Shown: in pieces, positions 1 to 8,227 of the stretch
How the letters are laid out: each line of letters begins with the position of its first letter
Numbering within the stretch: the first letter of the stretch is position 1
Assembly (NCBI GenBank): GCA_025449435.1
Contig: JANWJO010000218.1
Location: 1 to 12,604 of the forward strand
Length of the DNA stretch: 12,604 bases
Reading direction: 5' to 3'
DNA from: Chloroflexota bacterium
GTDB lineage: Bacteria; Chloroflexota; UBA4733
Program-made: the position numbers and the translations under genes
The notes under the pieces: model-generated
Database searches by the model: none
The model's input: only the letters and a program-made list of their open reading frames with translations
Told to the model about the DNA's origin: nothing

Positions 1-2
1 CG

Positions 3-1457
3 CAAACCGGCCAGTTGATGACGCGCGCCACCAGCGATGTGGACCAGGTGCGCTTCTTCATCGGCCGTGGCTTGTTGATGGGTATCACCACGCTGCTCAG
101 CATTGTGTTCATCGCCATCGTGCTCTTGCGCCTCGACGTGGTGCTGGCGTTGCTGTCGCTGAGTACGCTGCCGGTGCTGTTAGTGGTGAGCATCAGGTTT
201 GGCAAGATCATTGAGCCGGTGTTCAAGCTCATTCAGCAGAAGTTCTCGATCTTGACCGTGGTGCTGCAGGAGAGCCTCGCTGGTATCCGCGTCGTGCGCG
301 CGTTCGGTCGCGAGCAGTTTGAGATCGACAAGTTCGACCGCGAGAACGACGAGTTGTCCGGAATCAACGTCGCGGTGTTCCGGCTGTTCGCCACCTTCAT
401 GCCGTTGATGCAGATGGTGACGGGCGTCGGCACCACCGCCGTGCTGTGGTATGGCGGCCGGGAGGTGATCGAGGGCCGGATGTCGCTGGGCACGCTGGTG
501 GCGTTCAGCACCTACCTCGGGCTGCTCGTGGGACCGGTGATGATGCTGGGCTGGTTCATCCAGAGCCTGGCGCGCTCCACTGCCTCTGGCAAGCGCATCT
601 TCGAAGTGCTCGATGTGCAGTCCGACGTGCGAGACAAGCCGGGAGCCACCGAACTGCCGCAGCTACGCGGCTCCGTTGAGTTAGACAACGTGACTTTTGA
701 GTATTTGCCTGGCGAGCCAGTGCTAAATGGGGTGTCGTTCAGGGCCGAACCTGGGCAGGTGGTCGCCTTGCTCGGCACCACTGGGTCGGGCAAGAGCACG
801 ATCATCAACCTCATCCCGCGCTTCTACGACGTCACCAGCGGGCGCATCCTGGTGGATGGCCAGGACGTGCGCGACGTGACCATCGCCTCGCTGCGCAAGC
901 AGATCGGCATCGTGCTGCAAGAAACCACCCTGTTCGCCGGCACCATTCGCGATAACATCACCTACGGACTGCCCGAGGCCAGCGACGAGCAAGTGGAGGC
1001 GGCGGCGAAAGCCGCACGGGCGCACGACTTCATTCGGGAGTTCCCCGAGGGTTACCTCACCGTCGTGGGCGAACGCGGCGTCACGCTATCCGGTGGCCAG
1101 AAGCAGCGCATCGCTATCGCCCGCGCCTTGTTGATGGACCCGCGTATCCTGATCTTGGACGACTCGACCTCCAGCGTCGATGCTGATACCGAAGCCCACA
1201 TCCAGGAGGCGCTGGCGGTGCTCATGAAGGGGCGGACCTCGTTCGTGATCGCTCAGCGGCTCAGCACCATCCGCGACGCCGACCAGATCATCGTGCTCGA
1301 AAACGGCAAGGTGGGCGCCAGCGGCAAGCACTGGCAGCTCCTGCGCGACAACGAGCTGTACGCCCAGATCTACCAGTTGCAACTAGCTGGCCAGGAGACG
1401 GCCCAGCACGACCTCGCTGGCGAGGCCGCGTCCACCGGCGCACATCCGCGCTCCTAA
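3..1457 (+). CDS. ABC exporter half-transporter, degenerate-site subunit (5' partial)
   Basis: This is one half of an ABC-type exporter, with a membrane domain followed by an ATPase domain, that would pump a small molecule or lipid across the inner membrane. The reading frame is open to the left edge and the first codons give QTGQLMTRATSDVDQ, the conserved first intracellular loop. The real start and TM1-TM2 therefore lie outside the window, and the TTG at 15 is not the start. TM3-TM6 are visible, then Walker A GTTGSGKST (774-800), signature LSGGQ (1086-1100), Walker B ILILDD (1146-1163) and D-loop SSVD. Two catalytic positions are altered: Asp (1161-1163) replaces the Walker B Glu, and Gln (1254-1256, IAQRLST) replaces the switch-loop His. 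In heterodimeric exporters such as TM287/288 these mark the subunit that builds the degenerate ATP site. The gene ends 32 nt before a second half-transporter, its likely partner. The substrate cannot be read from the sequence. Confidence 0.95.
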   Translation, partial: QTGQLMTRATSDVDQVRFFIGRGLLMGITTLLSIVFIAIVLLRLDVVLALLSLSTLPVLLVVSIRFGKIIEPVFKLIQQKFSILTVVLQESLAGIRVVRAFGREQFEIDKFDRENDELSGINVAVFRLFATFMPLMQMVTGVGTTAVLWYGGREVIEGRMSLGTLVAFSTYLGLLVGPVMMLGWFIQSLARSTASGKRIFEVLDVQSDVRDKPGATELPQLRGSVELDNVTFEYLPGEPVLNGVSFRAEPGQVVALLGTTGSGKSTIINLIPRFYDVTSGRILVDGQDVRDVTIASLRKQIGIVLQETTLFAGTIRDNITYGLPEASDEQVEAAAKAARAHDFIREFPEGYLTVVGERGVTLSGGQKQRIAIARALLMDPRILILDDSTSSVDADTEAHIQEALAVLMKGRTSFVIAQRLSTIRDADQIIVLENGKVGASGKHWQLLRDNELYAQIYQLQLAGQETAQHDLAGEAASTGAHPRS

Positions 1458-1475
1458 GCCTTTGTAGCGAGAGAT

Positions 1476-1481
1476 AGGGGG
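1476..1481 (+). promoter_or_regulatory. Ribosome binding site of the second ABC subunit
   Basis: AGGGGG lies 8 nt upstream of the ATG at 1490, in the 32-nt gap between the two transporter genes. It supports that ATG as the start and separate translation of the second subunit within one operon. Confidence 0.6.
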
Positions 1482-1489
1482 CAGCGGCA

Positions 1490-3307
1490 ATGCAAGGTCA
1501 GGGCTGGGGCGGCTTAGGCAACGTCCGTGAAGAAGGTCGCGCGTTTGACCGGCGCATCGTGTCGCGCCTGTGGGTGTATTTGCAGCCATATAGCTGGCGG
1601 CTGGGCCTGGCTGCGCTCATGTCGGCGGTGGCGGCGGGCGCTGGGCTCGCTCAACCTTACTTGCTCAAGGTGGGCATCGACCAGGACATCGCTAAAGGCA
1701 ACCTGGTGGGCCTCACCTGGATCTCCCTGCTGTACATGTCGACATTCCTGATCGGTTGGGGCGCTGGCTATGTGCAGACCTTTCAGCTCAGTTGGGCAGG
1801 GCAGAAGGTGCTGGCGCTGCTGCGCAGCGACCTGTTCAAGCACCTGCACCGCCTGAGCCAGAGCTACTACGACCAGAATGAGGCCGGCGCGGTGATGTCG
1901 CGCATCACCAACGACGTGGGCGTCATCAACGACATGCTGTCGGTGGGGCTACTCACCATCGCCGGCAACGTAGTGACCTTGATCGGCGTCGTGGTGTTCA
2001 TGCTGCTCATGGACGTGAAACTGTCGCTGCTCACCTTTACGGTGCTGCCGGTGATGGTGGTCGCCACCGTGCTGTTTACGCAGCGGGCCAAGGCGGTGTA
2101 CCGCGAGACCCGCAGCAAGATCGGCCTGGTGAACGCCGCCCTGGAAGAAGGCATTTCCGGCGTGCGCGTGGTGCAGTCGTTCTCCCGTGAGGACGCCAAC
2201 GTGGCCCACTTCCGCCAGATCAACAACGAGAACCGGCAGGTCAACATCAACGCCGCCATCCTGTCGAGCATGTACGGTCCAGTGGCCGACGTGCTGGGCG
2301 TGGTGGCGCTAGGCATCGTACTGTGGTTTGGCGCCTACCTGGTGGTGGGTGGCAGCGCCACCGTGGGTGTGGTGGTGGCCTTTGCGGCCTACGTGCAGAA
2401 GTTCTTTCAGCCCATCCGGGACCTGTCGCAGGTGTATAACACCTTCCAGGCGGCTATGGCCGGTGGGGAGCGCATCTTCGAACTCCTCGACACCGAGCCC
2501 GATATTGTGGATGCGCCCGACGCCCTGCCAATGGGTCCGATCCTCGGCCACGTGCAGTTTGAGCACGTCAACTTCAACTACCTGCCCGATCAGCCAGTGC
2601 TGCGCGACGTATCGCTGGATGCGCCCGCTGGCAGCACCATCGCCATCGTGGGTCCGACCGGTGCGGGCAAGAGCACTATCGCCACGCTCATCGGCCGCAA
2701 CTACGACGTGAACAGTGGGCGCGTACTGGTGGATGGGCACGATGTGCGCGACGTGCAGATCGCCACGCTGCGTCGCCAGATCGGCGTGGTGCTGCAAGAC
2801 ACGTTCTTGTTCTCGGGCACGATACGGGACAATATCCGCTACGGCCGGTTGGACGCCACCGATGCCGAAGTGGAGGCGGCGGCGCAGGCGGTCAACGCCC
2901 ACGTCTTTATCGCCAAACTCCCCGCGGGCTACGCCACCCCCATCGCCGAGCGCGGCCAGAACCTATCGCTCGGGCAGCGCCAGCTCATCTCGTTCGCCCG
3001 CGCGCTGCTCGCCGACCCGCGCATCCTGATCCTCGACGAAGCCACCTCCAGCGTGGATGCCGCCACCGAAGTGCTCATCCAGCAGGCGTTGACGCGCCTG
3101 CTGCAATCGCGCACCAGCTTTGTGATCGCGCACCGGTTGAGCACCATCCGCAACGCTACGGAAGTGCTGGTCGTCGACCACGGCGAGATTGTGGAGCGCG
3201 GCACGCACCAGCAGTTGCTCGCCCTCGAGGGCGTGTACTACCAGCTCTACACCACCCAGTTCCGCCGGCGCGACGAACGCCAGCGCGAGGCGCTGGAGGC
3301 GCGGTAA
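1490..3307 (+). CDS. ABC exporter half-transporter, catalytic-site subunit
   Basis: Complete 605-residue ABC exporter half with the usual layout: six-helix membrane domain at about residues 20-320 and nucleotide-binding domain at about 350-590. Visible motifs are the intracellular-loop segment [14 protein letters not shown], Walker [10 protein letters not shown] (residue 388 on), Walker [13 protein letters not shown] with catalytic Glu517, and switch His548 (IAHRLST). The signature is LSLGQ (residues 492-496) instead of LSGGQ. The upstream subunit lacks the catalytic Glu and His but keeps LSGGQ, so the defects are complementary. This subunit's Walker motifs plus the partner's LSGGQ would form the active site, and its own LSLGQ would face the partner's defective Walker B. 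That is the arrangement of heterodimeric exporters of the TM287/288 or BmrCD kind. The ATG at 1490 is supported by an AGGGGG site. Multidrug or lipid export is the usual annotation, but the substrate is unknown. Confidence 0.96.
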   Translation: MQGQGWGGLGNVREEGRAFDRRIVSRLWVYLQPYSWRLGLAALMSAVAAGAGLAQPYLLKVGIDQDIAKGNLVGLTWISLLYMSTFLIGWGAGYVQTFQLSWAGQKVLALLRSDLFKHLHRLSQSYYDQNEAGAVMSRITNDVGVINDMLSVGLLTIAGNVVTLIGVVVFMLLMDVKLSLLTFTVLPVMVVATVLFTQRAKAVYRETRSKIGLVNAALEEGISGVRVVQSFSREDANVAHFRQINNENRQVNINAAILSSMYGPVADVLGVVALGIVLWFGAYLVVGGSATVGVVVAFAAYVQKFFQPIRDLSQVYNTFQAAMAGGERIFELLDTEPDIVDAPDALPMGPILGHVQFEHVNFNYLPDQPVLRDVSLDAPAGSTIAIVGPTGAGKSTIATLIGRNYDVNSGRVLVDGHDVRDVQIATLRRQIGVVLQDTFLFSGTIRDNIRYGRLDATDAEVEAAAQAVNAHVFIAKLPAGYATPIAERGQNLSLGQRQLISFARALLADPRILILDEATSSVDAATEVLIQQALTRLLQSRTSFVIAHRLSTIRNATEVLVVDHGEIVERGTHQQLLALEGVYYQLYTTQFRRRDERQREALEAR

Positions 3308-3310
3308 CGG

Positions 3311-3357
3311 ACCTCACCCCGTCCCCTCCCACTTTAGGGGAGGGGACGGGGTGAGGT
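3311..3357 (+). repeat. 20-bp perfect hairpin after the ABC operon
   Basis: Arms 3311-3330 and 3338-3357 are perfectly complementary over 20 bp with a 7-nt loop (ACTTTAG), starting 3 nt after the stop codon of the second ABC gene. Only three T residues follow the stem, so it is a poor textbook intrinsic terminator, although so long a stem could still stop transcription or protect the mRNA 3' end. The composition (CCTCACCCC... arms) resembles dispersed palindromic repeats that I recall between genes in Chloroflexota and other high-GC genomes. That family assignment is from memory and untested. Confidence 0.75.
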
Positions 3358-3374
3358 TTCGACCCCATCTGCGC

Positions 3375-3380
3375 TACTAT
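3375..3380 (+). promoter_or_regulatory. Possible -10 box upstream of the SARP-type regulator
   Basis: TACTAT fits the TAnnnT pattern of a sigma-70-type -10 element and lies about 50 nt before the regulator's start. No convincing -35 box is present at 16-18 nt, where the hairpin's right arm sits, so this is a weak candidate only. Confidence 0.2.
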
Positions 3381-3431
3381 TCCCTCAACACCGCATCGTA
3401 GTGCCTTGCACAGTTCACTGGCTTGGAGGCG

Positions 3432-6400
3432 ATGGAGCACTCTGCTGACGCCACGTTGCAGTTAAGCGTCCACCTATTCGGTCAGTTTCGCGTGGTGGCT
3501 GGTGGGGTGCCGGTGGCGAATGATGCCTGGCGGCTGCGGCGGGCGAAGAGCCTCATAAAGCTGCTGGCACTCGCACCGCACCACCAACTCCACCGCGACC
3601 AGGTGATCGATGCCCTGTGGCCCGACGCGGATGGCGATGACGGTGCCAATAGCTTACATCAGGTACTACGCGCGGCAAGGCAGGCTCTGGCGACGGCGAC
3701 GCCGTCAGCGGCTGCGCTGGTGCGGTTGCGTGACGAGGTGCTGAGCCTGGGTGGTAACGGCGCCACGGTGTGGGTGGACGTGCTAGCCTTCGAGCGTGCT
3801 GCCACGGCTGCGCGCGCCGCGCGTACCCGGTCGGCTTACCATGCTGCCATCGACCTGTACACCGGCGATCTGTCGCCAGAAGACCAGTACGATGATGGGG
3901 CGGAAGGTCATCGCCTGCGGCTACGCCAGTTGCACCTGGACCTGCTGCAAGACCTGGCCCGGCTGTGTCAGCGCGAGCACGATGCGCCGGCCGCCATCGA
4001 GGCGTGGCAGCGAGCCGTCGCGGCGGATCCGGCGTTGGAGGAGGCCCACGGCGCGCTCATGCAGCTGTACGCGGCGGGAGGCCAGCAGCAACGCGCCGTG
4101 CGCCAGTACCAGTTGCTGCGCGAAGCACTCGCTCGCGAACTGCATACCAAGCCTGGGCCGGCCAGCGAGCGGCTATACCAGAACATCGTGGCCATGGCAA
4201 GCGAACCTACTCCGGCGGGTGAGGTGCTCCACAACTTCCCGGTGGAAACCAGCAGCTTTGTGGGCCGTGACCGAGAGCTGGCCGAACTCGCAGTGCTCCT
4301 GCGCGGCACCCGCTTGCTCACGCTCAGCGGGGCAGGCGGCTGTGGCAAGACGCGTCTTGCCACCCACGTGGCAGCGTCCATGCCTAACCCACCCGCTGGT
4401 GGGGTTTGGCTCGTGGAACTGGCTGCCATCAGCCAGGCTGCACTGGTGCCGCAGGCAGTGGCGGCGGCCCTGCGCGTGCGCGAACAAATGGGCCGGCCCG
4501 TCCTCGATACACTCGCCGCGCACGTCGGGTCACGGCCGCTGCTCATCGTGCTCGACAACTGTGAACACCTGGTTGGCGCCTGTGCCCAGTTGTGCGAAGC
4601 GCTGCTGCGGGCGTGTCCAGGCCTGGTGATCCTGGCCACTAGCCGGGAACCGCTGCGCGTACCTGGGGAAGTGGTCTGGCGCATCGCCTCGCTGGCGTTG
4701 CCCGAGGACCGAATCGGCGGCGATGTCGACGCCGTTTCGAGGTCGGCGGCTGTGCGCTTGTTCGTGGACCGCGCGCAAGCGGTGCAGCCGGGTTTTAGAC
4801 TCACACCCCACAGCGCGAGCGCGGTGGCCAGCGTGGTCTTCCAGTTGGATGGCATTCCACTGGCCATCGAGTTGGCGGCGGCGCGGCTCACCGTGCTCAC
4901 CGTCGAGCAAATCAGTGCGCGGCTGGATAACTGCTTCGCACTGCTCACCGGTGGCAGCCGCACGGCGTTGAGCCGCCAGCAAACGCTGCGCGCCACGCTG
5001 GATTGGAGTTACGCGCTGCTCAGCGAACCCGAAAGCCGGCTGTTCCGGTTACTGGCCGTATTCGCTGGCGGCTTTTGCCTGGAGGCCGTGGAAGCATTGA
5101 GCGCTGATGACGGCTCGCCGGCAAAAGACCTGCTCGACCTGCTGGCGCGCTTGATTGATAAGTCGCTGGTCGTGTCGGAGCCGCACGGCGACGAGATGCG
5201 CTACCGCTTGCTGGAGCCCGTGCGCCAGTACGCGAGTGAGCTGCTGCAGCAAGCCGGTGAGACCGTCCAGACGAGGCAGCGGCACGCGGCCTGGTGCCGA
5301 GCGTTCATTGAACAGGCGCGCAGCCAATTGTGGACCTCTCAACACGCCACCACCCTCATGCGCTTGGAACGGGAGCACGACAACTTGCGGGCGGCGCTCG
5401 ACTGGCTGCTGAGCACCCCCGGAATGGCCCTGGAAACGGCCGGGCTGGCCAGCGCACTGTGGCAGTTCTGGCTGTTGTGTGGCTATCTGGCGGAAGGGTT
5501 GCAACGGATGCGACGGGTGATCAACGCCGTGCCAGAGCGCTCGCACACCAGAGCCACTGCCTTGCTGTGCTTAGTGCCGTTTGTCAACCGGCACGGAGAC
5601 ATTCCAGGCGTCCTGACCGTGGTCGAAGAGTGCATGGCGATCTTCCGCGAGGTGGAGGATGCGCACGGCTATGTGCAAGCGGCGAGTTGCTTTGCTATCC
5701 GGCGGTGGATGGAGGGCCACAACGATGACGCCCGGACGGTCCTGGCAGGTGCCCTTGCCACCGCACAGCGCGCTGGACTCACTGGCGCGCAAGCGGTGGC
5801 GGTCCACGGCCTAGCCACCGTTGCCTGGTGGACGGGCGAGCATGCGCTGGCCCACGAGCTACTGGAGCGCAGTCTGGCGGGATTTCGCCAAGCACCGGAC
5901 GGCCGCAACGTGACGATCGTGTTTGCCAACATGAGCGTGTTTGAGCTTGCACTTCCACAAGATGGCGTGGCGACGCTCTACACCGAAGAGACGCTCGGCA
6001 TCTACCGAGAAGTGCCGGTTGCCAGTGCCATAGGGTTTGTGCTGGCCAACCTGGGCAACGTGTCCCGCGCGCAGGGCAACCTGCCTCGCGCTCGAGATTG
6101 GTTATCCCAGAGCGTCGAGCACTTCCGCACCATCCAGGATCCTTCAGGGCTATCGCAAGCGCTCAACCAGCTGGGCAACCTGTTTCGCGCAGCTGGCCAG
6201 CTCTCCGAGGCGCAACTGGCGCTCGAAGAGAGCCTGGAATTGCGCCGTGCGCTGGCCGAACGCATCGGGGAGGGGCGCTCGCTCAATAGCTTGGGCGTCC
6301 TCGCGTTAGCGTCAGGCGATGTGGAGGGTGCACGCAACTGGCATCACGCCGCACTCCGCCTGTTTGAAAGCATGGGCGACCGGCCCGGCCGGTGGGCCAC

Positions 6401-6680
6401 GCTGGGGTGCCTGGGACACCTGGCGATGGCCACCGGAGACTATGCCACGGCTCTCATCATGCATCGCTTGAGCACGACGCTGCATCAACAGATGCAAGCC
6501 GCCGGTCCGGACCAAGCTAACTCGCTCTGGATACAGGCGGTGGCGTTATGGCATTTGGGCGACCATGCCGCGGCCGGCAGTTATGCGGCGGCCGCCGCCG
6601 ACCTGTACACACAACTGGGTTACCCGCAGCAGATGAGCGCGGTGCGTACCTGGCTCGCCGGCATCACGACACCCGCTTAA
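3432..6680 (+). CDS. AfsR/SARP-like regulator: winged helix-BTAD-NTPase-TPR
   Basis: Large multidomain transcriptional activator, 1082 residues from the ATG at 3432. An OmpR-like winged helix (about 8-95) starts LSVHLFGQFRV. A BTAD helical domain (about 110-255) follows, then an NB-ARC/STAND-type NTPase beginning at SSFVGRDRELAEL. Walker A is GAGGCGKT (residues 300-307), Walker B is LLIVLDNCEHL (Asp375), and ATSREPL and GIPLAIELAAARL are typical of this ATPase group. Tetratricopeptide-like helices fill the C-terminus, clearest from about 870 on (LGNVSRAQGNL, LGNLFRAAGQL). In AfsR-type proteins the NTPase and TPR parts sense a signal and control DNA binding by the N-terminus. The start is uncertain: GGAGG lies only 2 nt before the ATG at 3432, and an in-frame TTG at 3423 would add three residues. 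The next operon carries a SARP-like operator candidate, making it the most likely target. The ligand is unknown. Confidence 0.93.
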   Translation: MEHSADATLQLSVHLFGQFRVVAGGVPVANDAWRLRRAKSLIKLLALAPHHQLHRDQVIDALWPDADGDDGANSLHQVLRAARQALATATPSAAALVRLRDEVLSLGGNGATVWVDVLAFERAATAARAARTRSAYHAAIDLYTGDLSPEDQYDDGAEGHRLRLRQLHLDLLQDLARLCQREHDAPAAIEAWQRAVAADPALEEAHGALMQLYAAGGQQQRAVRQYQLLREALARELHTKPGPASERLYQNIVAMASEPTPAGEVLHNFPVETSSFVGRDRELAELAVLLRGTRLLTLSGAGGCGKTRLATHVAASMPNPPAGGVWLVELAAISQAALVPQAVAAALRVREQMGRPVLDTLAAHVGSRPLLIVLDNCEHLVGACAQLCEALLRACPGLVILATSREPLRVPGEVVWRIASLALPEDRIGGDVDAVSRSAAVRLFVDRAQAVQPGFRLTPHSASAVASVVFQLDGIPLAIELAAARLTVLTVEQISARLDNCFALLTGGSRTALSRQQTLRATLDWSYALLSEPESRLFRLLAVFAGGFCLEAVEALSADDGSPAKDLLDLLARLIDKSLVVSEPHGDEMRYRLLEPVRQYASELLQQAGETVQTRQRHAAWCRAFIEQARSQLWTSQHATTLMRLEREHDNLRAALDWLLSTPGMALETAGLASALWQFWLLCGYLAEGLQRMRRVINAVPERSHTRATALLCLVPFVNRHGDIPGVLTVVEECMAIFREVEDAHGYVQAASCFAIRRWMEGHNDDARTVLAGALATAQRAGLTGAQAVAVHGLATVAWWTGEHALAHELLERSLAGFRQAPDGRNVTIVFANMSVFELALPQDGVATLYTEETLGIYREVPVASAIGFVLANLGNVSRAQGNLPRARDWLSQSVEHFRTIQDPSGLSQALNQLGNLFRAAGQLSEAQLALEESLELRRALAERIGEGRSLNSLGVLALASGDVEGARNWHHAALRLFESMGDRPGRWATLGCLGHLAMATGDYATALIMHRLSTTLHQQMQAAGPDQANSLWIQAVALWHLGDHAAAGSYAAAAADLYTQLGYPQQMSAVRTWLAGITTPA

Positions 6681-6709
6681 TTCCGTCACACGTCGCTGCG
6701 ACGCAGGTT

Positions 6710-6740
6710 TAAGTCTGCCATAAGTGCGTTGGCGTAACCT
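6710..6740 (+). promoter_or_regulatory. Candidate SARP operator and promoter of the oxidoreductase-glycosyltransferase operon
   Basis: Two heptamers, TAAGTCT (6710-6716) and TAAGTGC (6721-6727), share TAAGT and lie 11 bp apart start to start. A TAACCT box (TAnnnT, 6735-6740) follows 7 bp after the second. SARP regulators are known to bind heptameric direct repeats with an 11-bp period placed just upstream of the -10 element, in place of a good -35. The repeat directly follows a gene for such a regulator. This would put transcription start near 6747 and give a leader of about 50 nt. Two 5-of-7 matching heptamers are modest evidence and could be chance. Confidence 0.45.
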
Positions 6741-6783
6741 GTGCGCATGGATGCACGACGGGGTGCACCGCAACGCTGAGCAC

Positions 6784-6790
6784 AAAGGAG
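6784..6790 (+). promoter_or_regulatory. Strong ribosome binding site of the FAD oxidoreductase
   Basis: AAAGGAG ends 6 nt before the ATG at 6797. It is the best Shine-Dalgarno sequence in the window and fixes the start. Confidence 0.85.
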
Positions 6791-6796
6791 AAGCAC

Positions 6797-8203
6797 ATGA
6801 CTACGCACGTTACGTCACACGCCGTGCTGGGTGACGCCACCATCCAGGAGTTGCGCGCGAGCGTGCGCGGCCCGGTGCTCACCCCTGCTGATGAGGGCTA
6901 CGAGCCCGCCCGCCACCTATGGAACGGCATGATCGACAAACACCCGGCGATTATTGTGCGCTGCACGGGCGTCGCCGACGTGATCCAAGCGGTGCAGTTC
7001 GCCCGCGGCCATCACCTCGATGTAGCCATTCGCGGCGGCGGGCACAGCTTCCCCGGGTTGTCGTCGTGTGACGGAGGCCTGGTGATCGACCTGTCCTTGA
7101 TGAAAGGCGTCTGGGTGGACCAGGAGCGCAAGACCGTGCGCGCTCAGGGAGGCGTGACCTGGGGGGAGTTCGACCGCGAAACGGCCCAGTTTGGCCTGGC
7201 CACCACCGGCGGCCTGGTGTCGAGCACCGGTATCGCCGGGCTCACTCTCGGCGGCGGCATCGGCTGGCTGCAACGCGCGTATGGTTTGAGCTGCGACAAC
7301 CTGATCTCAGCCGAAATCGTGACCGCCGACGGTCGCTGCCTCATCGCCAGCGCCAGCGAACATCCCGATTTGTTCTGGGCGCTGCGCGGCGGCGGTGGCA
7401 ACTTTGGCGTGGTGACCACCTTCGAGTACCAGTTGCACCCAGTGTCCGCCATTCTCGGTGGGCTGGTGCTGTATCCGCTGGCCCAGGCGAAGGCAGTGCT
7501 CCAGTTCTATCGTGGCTTTGCAGCCAGCGCTCCAGATGAACTCACCATGCTTGCCGCAATCCTTGATGCGCCGCCCGCACCGTTTGTGCCTGTGCACCTG
7601 CACGGCCAGCCGGCCCTCGCCATCATCGTGTGCTATTGCGGCTCAATCGACCAGGGCGAAGAAATACTCCGGCCCCTGCGCACCTTCGGTGCACCGCCTG
7701 TCGATATCATCTCGCCCATGCTCTACACGGTGTTGCAGACCCTCTTCGACCACGGCGCGCCAGCAGGCATGCATTCTTACACGAAGTCGGTGTCGCTCAA
7801 CGCCCTGGATGACGAGGTCCTGGATGCGATGATCGACGCGGGCGCGCACTTCACGTCGCCGCTGTCGGCCATTCATATGCACCAGATGGGCGGGGCGATG
7901 AGCCGGGTGAACTCGGGCGCCACCGCCTATGCTGCGCGGTCCGCCGCCCACACTATCAACGTCCTGGGCACTTGGATCGATCCAACCGAGGCCGGAAAGC
8001 ATGTGCCGTGGGTGCGCTCGTTAGCGGCCGCACTTCAGCCACACGCCACCGGCGCGGTGTACGTCAACTTCGTCGGTGAGGCTGGCACTGGCGATATCCA
8101 TGAGGCCTATGGCGGCAACACCTACGAGCGCCTGGTGGACGTGAAAACGACGTACGATCCGACTAACTTCTTCCATATCAACCAGAACATCAAGCCGAGG
8201 TGA
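6797..8203 (+). CDS. FAD-linked (BBE-type) oxidoreductase
   Basis: A 468-residue flavoprotein of the berberine bridge enzyme / 6-hydroxy-D-nicotine oxidase-like group. It has a PCMH-type FAD-binding domain (about 45-215) and a C-terminal BBE segment (YERLVDVKTTYDPTNFF then NQNI, about 440-466). RGGGHSFPG carries His83, the expected site of the covalent 8-alpha-histidyl FAD bond. Bicovalent members have a Cys shortly before the GxxGxxxGGG segment. Here the segment reads GGLVSSTGIAGLTLGGG with no Cys, so a single covalent link is predicted. Such enzymes oxidise alcohols, sugars, amines or polyketide-type substrates using O2, and the substrate cannot be read here. No signal peptide is seen, so it is probably cytoplasmic. 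The glycosyltransferase gene follows 24 nt after the stop codon, so both are probably one operon acting on related compounds. Confidence 0.93.
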   Translation: MTTHVTSHAVLGDATIQELRASVRGPVLTPADEGYEPARHLWNGMIDKHPAIIVRCTGVADVIQAVQFARGHHLDVAIRGGGHSFPGLSSCDGGLVIDLSLMKGVWVDQERKTVRAQGGVTWGEFDRETAQFGLATTGGLVSSTGIAGLTLGGGIGWLQRAYGLSCDNLISAEIVTADGRCLIASASEHPDLFWALRGGGGNFGVVTTFEYQLHPVSAILGGLVLYPLAQAKAVLQFYRGFAASAPDELTMLAAILDAPPAPFVPVHLHGQPALAIIVCYCGSIDQGEEILRPLRTFGAPPVDIISPMLYTVLQTLFDHGAPAGMHSYTKSVSLNALDDEVLDAMIDAGAHFTSPLSAIHMHQMGGAMSRVNSGATAYAARSAAHTINVLGTWIDPTEAGKHVPWVRSLAAALQPHATGAVYVNFVGEAGTGDIHEAYGGNTYERLVDVKTTYDPTNFFHINQNIKPR

Positions 8204-8227
8204 GGTTTGTTGAAAGGTCCTGAACTC

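Noticed and set aside
15..20. TTG or ATG at the left edge as the start of the first ABC gene
   Set aside because: The in-frame codons before it (QTGQ) continue the conserved loop motif, so the gene is truncated by the window.
3968..4996. 342-residue open frame on the minus strand inside the regulator gene
   Set aside because: It lies antisense to the well-supported NTPase domain, is Ser/Arg-rich and shows no domain or motif. It is a shadow of the G+C-rich coding strand.
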